From positions 62,435,977 through 62,499,976 of the forward strand of contig NC_029516.1 of assembly GCF_001577835.2 (NCBI RefSeq): a stretch of DNA of 64,000 nucleotides, given 5' to 3'. Positions 56,901-64,000 of the stretch are shown piece by piece. The position numbers and the translations under genes are program-made. The notes beneath the pieces are model-generated. The model had not been told where the DNA came from. It saw only the letters and a program-made list of their open reading frames with translations, and did not search any database. How positions within the stretch are numbered: position 1 is the stretch's first letter; every line of letters begins with the position of its first letter. Origin of the DNA: Coturnix japonica. Lineage: Eukaryota; Chordata; Aves; Galliformes; Phasianidae.

Positions 56901-59900
56901 GGAACCAAGGCAAGAAAGTAAAACATCAGTCCTGAAATGGACTTCAAAATTTCATTTAGAAACACTTTTCTCAATTACAAGCTTGAGACAACAAAACAAT
57001 AATAATGGAAAATAGTGTTACTTAAACGGGAGATTTAGGCTTTGGCATTTTTATTAAGTTGGACCTCACAAATATACTTGATAAAGAGGATTTATTACCC
57101 TTTCCTGACTCTTAGATTTCTGGCATTTTGTTATTTATCCCTCTGGTCAGTCCTCGCCTCCAGTAAGACTGAACAATCTTGAAGCAGTATTTAAATAGTT
57201 CTTAGCACATTAACAACAAATTCCATAATACCTAACGAGCTAATCTCAATGTTACCAGTAATCACTGCTTTCTTAAGTGGCAACTGTCAACTTCAGTGGC
57301 TATTTGCAAAATATTATTTAACTCATTAATTTCTGCAGCTCAACAAGCACCTGCCTTTAACAGAACAGCAGTTTCTCTTAGCATTCTTGTGTGCATGAGA
57401 ATTGCTTGTAATGAGCCTAAGCATGCTGTCTGATCTCCTGTTAGTGACCTTGTAACAGGCTCTAGATCATATTGATCGAGATGCCACATAAGCTTGCCAA
57501 ATGAGACAGCTGTGTATCTAAAAGCCACTAATTCCTTCCCAGTCCTTCTCCAGGATACATCCTAGCCTGCTCATTCTTTTACCATTGATCACAGCTTCCT
57601 TTCAAGCCATATTTATTCTTTTAAGAAACTCTTGAAAAACAACTTTCAGTGAAGGAAAAATGCTCAATGCACCCACTCTCACTGGAAATTGAGAAGAATT
57701 TACAAGCTTATTTACAGGAAGCTCTTTTTCTCCTCCCCACTCCTTTCCCTCACTTCCATGCTGCAAACAAACACTTAATGAGTAAACAGCTAAACCACAG
57801 CTTTGGCAACTGAAACAGCAGAGAAGGATGGGAAGGGCTGATGTTCATTTTTAATGGTTGGTCAGACTGTGATTCCAAGCAGAGGAATTTTTTTTTTACG
57901 ATAGTTTAATTGTTTCTGAGAGTTCAAGGGCAAGGTGATGATCTGCTAGATGTGTGGACTTCTAATCAAGTTTGTCATTTAAAGATGGTATTTAACTTTA
58001 ATCTGTGCTGTTCCTCACTGTACATAGCAGATTTCAGTCCTACTGTTCTTTTTCTAGTAATATTTAATAAATGTTGTGAATTTTGCCCAAAGGTCAGGCC
58101 AGGCATGGAGAGGCAGGTCTGTTAGTGGATTTGGAATAAGAAACAGGTTGAAAGACTGGACAAATTAAAAGCGTCTGTAAATACATTAAAGTATTTGGCT
58201 TAACTCTACAGCAGTGAATGCCAAATCACTTAGGCTCTTCATCTACATTTTTCAAGAGAAATAAGCAGAGGCTCTATAAGTGCTTCTTGCTGATATGCTG
58301 GCCAGTGAGAAAGTAAAACATCACCCAAGCCAACAAGGGCCAAGTAAGATATCACTTATTTGCAAACAGGGGAGATTATTCAAAATCTAACTTCCCTGCA
58401 AAGGCTGTTAGGCCTGTGTTAATGTCTCCTATCATCACTTTCCTGGCAGTGGAACAAGATGAGCAAAGACAACTACTGCACTTGTTGTTTTTTTCTCCTC
58501 CATGAATATTTCAGTGAGATGCAGTAATTATTTATAATAGGGAAGTACCCTATTGGTATTAATTAGTGGAGGTCAGGCAGGACACGAGGGTGTTTCTAGA
58601 GTTCAACAAGGACAAGGACCTCTAGAGACCAGATCCCAGATAAGCTGAAATGGGAAGTGGATTTGAGCAGCGGTACCGCAAAAAGGACTCAGAGTTTTCC
58701 AACTTATGTCATAGTCAGGATGACAGCTTTGCCTGCTCTTTCTAACAGAGAAATGCCCACTCACGGGCGAGTACTGTCTGTACCAGACTTGCGACCAGCT
58801 TTCAAACAGGTCCAATATGCTGCTGTGCTCAGATGAAGTTGGCCTTTCTGCACATCCAGAAGGACGCATACATCAGCTCCTGCAGTACAGGAAGTTCTTG
58901 CCAGAGCAAACACGTGGCTGTCTAACAGCCATCTGGGAGACATGGAAGCTGTCAAAGGCACAGTCATTTGGGCATGTTTTCTTCTGTAAAACTCCTAAAA
59001 GTGAACCGTGTGGCAAACCAGATTGATTTAAATGAACAGAACTGCAGTGGCTGCTCATGCTGTAGAGTTAGCGCTTCTTTGTTTAGGTCTGTGTTTGCAT
59101 TTTTATTGCATGACACGGCAGTTTAAATGCACATGTAATACTTTATTTTTAGTAATGAAGAAAGCTTATTACTAAAAGTACTGTTTTATCTATATGGTGT
59201 AGGAACTACAAGTGCACGTGGACCAAATTACAGAAATGGCAGCGGTAATGAGGAAAGCCATTGAAATTGATGACAAGCATGGCTGTAAAGAGCAGGAACG
59301 TATCATTCAGCTTGAAGTAAGTATGAGATCTTTTTTTGAGATTTGTGCCAGTGATGGCACAAATAGGGATCTGTCTTCCTCTACCCTCCCAGTGAGAAAT
59401 GCTCAGAACTGACTGTGAGACAAGAAGTTGCGATTACACACAGATCAGAGTCTGGCTGTCAGAACAGGGAAACTCTCTGCCACTTATTTGGGGAGTTGGG
59501 GGAGCAGGTTACCGCTACCCAAATACGTTCACACAAGCTTTAAATTGTGCTCCACGTCTCTAAACAAAATATCTTGTTCTGACCCTACAGTTCTACCTTT
59601 CTTTTACAGTCTTTCAGTACTTTAGGGTTTAGGAATAGCCAGCTTCCCGTGCATCTGCTGCCAGTACTCAAAGCCAGCATTAAGATAGCTGCGTGCTATC
59701 TTCATGGAGCTGGACTGTTTCAGGTAATTAGTTTACTTAGGAGAATTAGTTTGATGTTGTATCAAGGAGCTGAGGGGGCTGTAGCTGACATGAGATTGGT
59801 CTCTGCTGCGGTGCCATCTTTCCAGAACTCGGGAGCAAATCATGTTCTGTATTCTTGCAGTAGATTTGCTGAAATTGCCACAAATCCTGAGATGCTGATT

Positions 59901-60616
59901 TAGACTTTTGCTTTAGTCACCTGCTTGGTTTTCCAGTCTCCCTCGGTATTAAATCATTTCCTTTGACAAAGGTTTTCCCAGTGCGCTACCAATTTGGCTG
60001 CTTTTTTATAAGACGTTGTGGAACCAAGTCACACGTTATTATCGAGTGAGGAACTGGGTGCAATGTTTAATTATTTCCAATGCTGCTACCAACCCTAACA
60101 ACAGTTTTTAAAGTCAGTAAACTCTTCAGTAAAGGGATCCTTTCTGTTTGTAACTCTGTGGTAATCCGGCACGTAAAACAAAAGCCGCTTTGTGCACTTA
60201 CCTTCTGGTACAGTTCGTTGTGTGTAAAATGCCTTTGGTTCTGTTGTTCCCAGTGCTTCAGTTATTTCTAGAACTCAGCCCTTAGCAAGGGTGTTAACCT
60301 TATCACAGTTACTGAGTTACTGTCTCTTTCTTGAGTTACTGGATCATTCACTGGTACTGCTAGTTTGTTGCATGTCTTTTGTAAGTGTGTTTGTAGTAAA
60401 GGGAAGGAGAGATCCTTCATGTAGTTATCTGACTTTCTGGAGTTCTATTAAATGCCTTTTTTTATCCCTCGGTTATAGCAAGAAAACAAAGGCTTGAGAG
60501 AAATTCTTCAGATAACCAGAGAATCATTCCTGAACCTTAAGAAAGAAGATGCATCAGAGAGTACATCCCTTTCAGGGTTAGTAACAAGCAGTGATTTGAG
60601 CCTGAGGAAGAGCTGA
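53946..60616 (+). CDS. FGFR1OP2: FGFR1OP2, STRIPAK-associated coiled-coil protein, 215 aa
   Basis: Five coding exons: 53946-54080, 55529-55646, 56250-56392, 59203-59316 and 60479-60616, with phases 0, 1, 0, 0 and GT-AG ends throughout. The product begins [20 protein letters not shown] and ends [11 protein letters not shown], a close match to human FGFR1OP2. The protein is nearly all helical coiled coil (Glu/Gln/Lys/Leu-rich heptads such as [16 protein letters not shown]) and belongs to the SIKE family of STRIPAK phosphatase-kinase partners. In human the gene is a fusion partner of FGFR1 in a myeloid disorder. The start ATG follows the acceptor TATCTTTAG by two bases, so exon 1 is noncoding. 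The human long form (253 aa) has 38 extra residues between SK and ELQ; I find no such exon in the 56393-59202 intron, so this model equals the short form. A long T/C tract (55488-55519) precedes the exon 3 acceptor. Confidence 0.97.
54454..54705 (-). repeat. CR1 LINE, truncated 3' end
   Basis: Near-identical to the copies at 2144, 37949 and 41345, with a small local change around 54600-54612. It lies in the second FGFR1OP2 intron in antisense orientation. Confidence 0.93.
54945..55018 (+). repeat. CR1 LINE, short 3' tail
   Basis: 'actagatgatctttgaagtc ccttccaaccc' followed by ATATTCTATTCTG is the last 70 bases of a CR1 in plus orientation, in the same FGFR1OP2 intron. Confidence 0.8.
56393..59202 (+). 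other. FGFR1OP2 intron 4, nothing coding recognised
   Basis: A 2.8-kb intron searched by eye for the alternative 38-codon exon of the long human isoform and for embedded genes; neither was seen. The 58560-59040 part has frames on both strands but no domain. Confidence 0.5.
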
Positions 60617-60758
60617 AGACTGTGGAAGCCAACCAGCTTTAATTGCACACTTTACAAACGGAATATCAGGGGTCACTTGTCAAGCACTTGTTACTGAATA
60701 GGGCACCAGCAGGCTTATGCATCTTGAACTTTGGTTTAGTGGCTTTTATACCGTGTAA

Positions 60759-60764
60759 AATAAA
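60759..60764 (+). terminator. Proximal poly(A) signal, FGFR1OP2
   Basis: AATAAA about 145 bases past the stop codon; use would give a short 3' UTR. Confidence 0.5.
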
Positions 60765-62635
60765 CTCCAGTCGGTACTCTCTGAATACCGTAGTGACAGA
60801 TTAATTGCCATAGGTCTAACTTCAGTAGGAAATGGGTTAGTGCACTTATGGAATTGGGAATTATTTTTATATGAAGTCATTTTACAAATAAAATACATAA
60901 TTTCACTTAATTTATATAATTTATTGCTCGGACAAAACTTCAGTGCACCTATTATACAATAAATGCAAGATTTAAAGTAGTCTGATATCTGGCTAAAAGA
61001 TAGCGACTGACTACGCTTTGTGCATGCTCCATAGTTCATTTGTCCTTTTAGTTACTAAGGTTTGTGAAATTCAGCATTTAGCAACGAGCCTCTTTAATGG
61101 AAAGAGCCAGCAGAAAGCCGACGGGCTCCTGTTAGCCGCAGGCTGCCCTGTTGCAATGTAAGGCCAGTTGCTCAAACATAAGCAATACTTTTGCAGTTGT
61201 TTTTACCTTATGAGAGAAAATGAAGCTCAGTTCTCTGTGGGTGGCAGGCTGCCGTAGTCTCATCTGTTTCTTTGGGGATTGGCTGCCCAAAGCTAGAAAC
61301 AGCAATTTGAAAGCACTCAGACCGTACTGAGGGAAAGATAATTGGGAGAAAGAGGTGAGAAATTCTATGGCAAAGTTAGCAGACTGTGCACCTGGAACTA
61401 TTATTTTCTTTCTTTAAGTACTATTTAGTCAAGGAGTTTTGTGTATTTTCACTGGGAGCTCTCAATACATCACACTGACAAGACTGCTCACTTTTATTAG
61501 TGAAAAAGCTGCAGAGGTGAAAATGAATTAGCGCTTCTAGAACAAGAAGTAGCTTGCACGGTTTGCCTGTACACCAGAAGTGCTTCGTAAGATGTGTTTG
61601 CCATGAAAGAGGCGCCGCAATGATTGACAGCTGGCTTTTGTCAGACCGCTTCTGCTCATTGTTCAGAGCGCTAAGGCTGCTGCTAAGCGAGTTACCACAT
61701 TTTGTTCAGCGTGTTACTATAGTCTTTACTTGGAACGCACACTTGAAGTACAGTAAAAGCTTTCAGTCACAGAAGGCTGCAGATGTACAACCGGTATCGG
61801 GGCTGTTTACTAACTTACTTACCTCGCACAATGAGTTGAAGTACTCTGCAATCAGTTACCATTTAAACAAGTTTCATTTTCAGTTGCAACAATGCAGGCG
61901 GGATGGAGCATTAAGCGCTATCAAATGCGGCTGTTTTAAAAACAATATTAAGTAAAACCTCCATAGACTCGAAGGTACATGCAACAAAAGGTCTACAATG
62001 GAACTTAAGATTCCCAGTGGATGGGCCGATTTACAGGGAGCTTAATGTGATCTCAAGCCCAAATGACACCTGCTGTGATCTAAACGTTACCCATGCTTAC
62101 ATAACAGCTTTTTGCATTTCTGCTGTAGCTTGCAAGCCGGTGACTTAGCAGCAGCGACATCTATTGTACCGCAGTGTGTTTTGGCACTGCCAGCTGGGAA
62201 GAAATTCTGGCTTCAGGTTTTTCTCCAAGTGTCTTTTCAGCTGTTGGCTGGTATCAGAGACATTCGCATCCGTTTGATACTGAATGCAGCTCCACGGCTG
62301 ACCTGCACTGTCTCAAATACAGTCTGCAGAGGGTGTAGCAGAGAAGGGTTGTTAGACTGTGGCAGTTCTTTAAGGTTGCTCTATTATGAAATAATGCTTG
62401 ATTAGTGTTTATTTTTGTAAATTAAGATATGTGACTTAATTTATCTACTCTTAGTCTTCACGTTTGATACGTCTCCCCTTCTGTTCCCCTGACCCGATCA
62501 CTTTAGGACTTTAAAGAGCCTTCACGTTGTGTGGAGTGACTATTTTTCATTGCATACCTGTTATTTTTGTAATGCGGATAGCTTGAAAAGAATTTATGGC
62601 TAGAATTGTGTACTGTACAGTAAACTTATTTTATC

Positions 62636-62641
62636 AATAAA
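62636..62641 (+). terminator. Distal poly(A) signal, FGFR1OP2
   Basis: AATAAA with T/G-rich sequence downstream (near 62657-62670); use would give a 3' UTR of about 2 kb. Confidence 0.5.
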
Positions 62642-62660
62642 GTTGACTGAAAATAGGGAT

Positions 62661-64000
62661 GTCTGTGTGATTAAAGCAAGGCCCTGGATCCCAAATGAGC
62701 CCTGTTTATAACATCTGAGATTTTGCATGTGCTTCAGTCCTAGAAAAGCTGTAGGAGCAATGAGGACAAACGCCATGAAGTAATCGCAGCACTGTTACAG
62801 TGCAGTGAGGACTGCAGAAATGCACCAAAGCGGTGACAGCGGGTGGGATCTCTAGGGCAGAGAGAGGCAGATCACCATAATGCAGGAGGCAATTTGCAAT
62901 CAACGCACCTGATTTTATAGAGCTATCGGCATCCAGAGCTTCCCAAGAAGCATTAAATAGCATCAGTTTAAGCTAGCACAACTGCACGGTAAGTGCTTCC
63001 AGTGAGAGATGCTGCAGTGAGCACTTTTCCATGCTTGCACAGTACAGAAATGCATAGCAAGCTGGAATCCAGTCTCTCTTGCAGCTGCCACAAATGGTAC
63101 ACAAGAGCCTTAAAAAAAATCCCCCTTGCTGCAGTGAATCAGTCAGTATATTCTTACAACAGTCACTATTAAGCACTGTGGCTTATGGAACATGAAAATA
63201 AACCACACACAGTCTTTAATTGGAAAAGAAGCCCCACCATCTCCAGTTGAGGATCTCAGAAGAGTTCCAAGTTCCGCCCCAGCCTTCCTACAGGATCTGG
63301 CAGCCTTGTTTCCAGTCGAGAGCTTGACACACTGTCCTTTGTCCTTTAGGACTTTGCCCAATGAAGCTACAGACACCTCATCAGGTCCTGCACTCACATG
63401 GAATGTGCCTGCTCTCAGCCTGGAGCTCAGGGTGTCACTGTGACTGCAGTCAGTCCTTAAGACAGATCAGCTGGGCTTCCCCTACCGCATTTCAGAACAG
63501 CCAACCACTACAACTCCCACCAGCATTTGTGACTGTAAAAGTGACGCCAAACTCAGCATGAAGACATCCCTTCAGTCACAATATTATTTCAAAAGACATC
63601 TTTATTATAAAAAGATATAGAAAATTAGAGTTCAACTTGTTTCTCTCAGAATGCTAGTCACAACAGTTAAAAAAAAAAACAAAAACAAGGTAAACACATT
63701 TAAGAGCATTTGTATACCAAATAAGTGTTGGCTACTTAGTCAAATCCACAAAGACAAGCTCAGTATCAGTGCAGTAAGGGCAGTCAGTGAACATCAGTCC
63801 ATCAGGGACCAAGGGAAGAGCTCCTCATTTACCCCCATCTGCCACACAGAACAGCAGAGTGAAGCAAGGCCCTAACTGCAGGATTCCAGCCTTGCTCTGT
63901 TGGAAGTAAATGTACCAGCTCAAAGCAGTCATGGGATTTGTCTCTAAACATCAGATTGGATCAGCTCAGTGGCCGTACCACACTATAAAGTTTCACTCCT
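62661..64000. other. Right edge: intergenic DNA and possible 3' end of a minus-strand neighbour
   Basis: No coding exon was recognised. A minus-strand AATAAA lies at 63601-63606, so the last 400 bases could be the 3' UTR of a gene entering from the right. TM7SF3 would be expected there from the human gene order, but no TM7SF3 protein sequence is visible. Confidence 0.35.
63601..63606 (-). terminator. Possible poly(A) signal of a minus-strand gene off the right edge
   Basis: TTTATT on the plus strand is AATAAA in the leftward direction. No coding sequence in the window confirms it. Confidence 0.35.

Larger units (their letters stand above)
60617..62660 (+). other. Probable long 3' UTR of FGFR1OP2
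   Basis: AT-rich sequence after the stop with plus-strand AATAAA at 60759-60764 and at 62636-62641. The second is in a strong context (TTATCAATAAAGTTG). Short frames here, including 61554-61955, have no domain and are best read as UTR. Confidence 0.55.

Noticed and set aside
61554-61955. 133-codon frame after FGFR1OP2
   Set aside because: Within the probable 3' UTR, no domain and no splice support.
63143-63443. Frames on both strands near the right edge as TM7SF3 coding sequence
   Set aside because: No transmembrane pattern or recognisable TM7SF3 residues; only a possible leftward poly(A) signal suggests a gene end nearby.

Overview
This window looks like nuclear DNA from a bird, probably a galliform. 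It has vertebrate split genes with GT-AG introns, CpG-island promoters, many CR1 LINE 3' ends with the avian ATTCTATG-type tail, and a mariner element close to the Galluhop type of chicken. No prokaryotic, organellar or viral genes were recognised. Gene models come from hand translation, splice consensus and reading-phase bookkeeping, compared with remembered human proteins. No alignment was run.

Layout, left to right. (1) 1-2.1 kb: a CpG island with the first coding exon of ITPR2 on the minus strand; the rest of that gene lies off the left edge. (2) 2.1-21.1 kb: intergenic DNA with CR1 copies, a purine-rich minisatellite split by a CR1, and no gene I can support. (3) 21.28-29.56 kb: a plus-strand gene of five coding exons whose joins all keep phase, giving an intact 1162-residue dystroglycan-like protein. 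It has a signal peptide, Ig/cadherin-like domain, S6-like domain, very long Ser/Thr/Pro mucin-like region, second Ig-like domain, SEA-like domain, one membrane helix and a tail with two PPxY motifs. (4) 31.47-50.45 kb: INTS13 on the minus strand, 16 coding exons, 706 residues. (5) 51.0-51.7 kb: a CpG-rich bidirectional promoter with CGCGAGA elements. (6) 53.95-60.62 kb: FGFR1OP2 on the plus strand, five coding exons, 215 residues. (7) 60.6-64.0 kb: a probable long FGFR1OP2 3' UTR, then DNA that may hold the 3' end of a minus-strand neighbour.

The order ITPR2 - INTS13 - FGFR1OP2 matches human 12p11-p12. The dystroglycan-like gene lies between ITPR2 and INTS13, where I know of no human gene, so it is the main point of interest. 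It keeps the DAG1 domain order, a threonine-proline motif like the matriglycan acceptor, and an intron at what I remember as the DAG1 intron position. It differs at the alpha/beta cleavage site, has no furin-type site, has an enlarged mucin region and has a different tail. INTS13 serves snRNA and enhancer RNA 3' processing, FGFR1OP2 is a STRIPAK-associated coiled-coil protein, and ITPR2 is an ER calcium channel. They share a neighbourhood, not a pathway.
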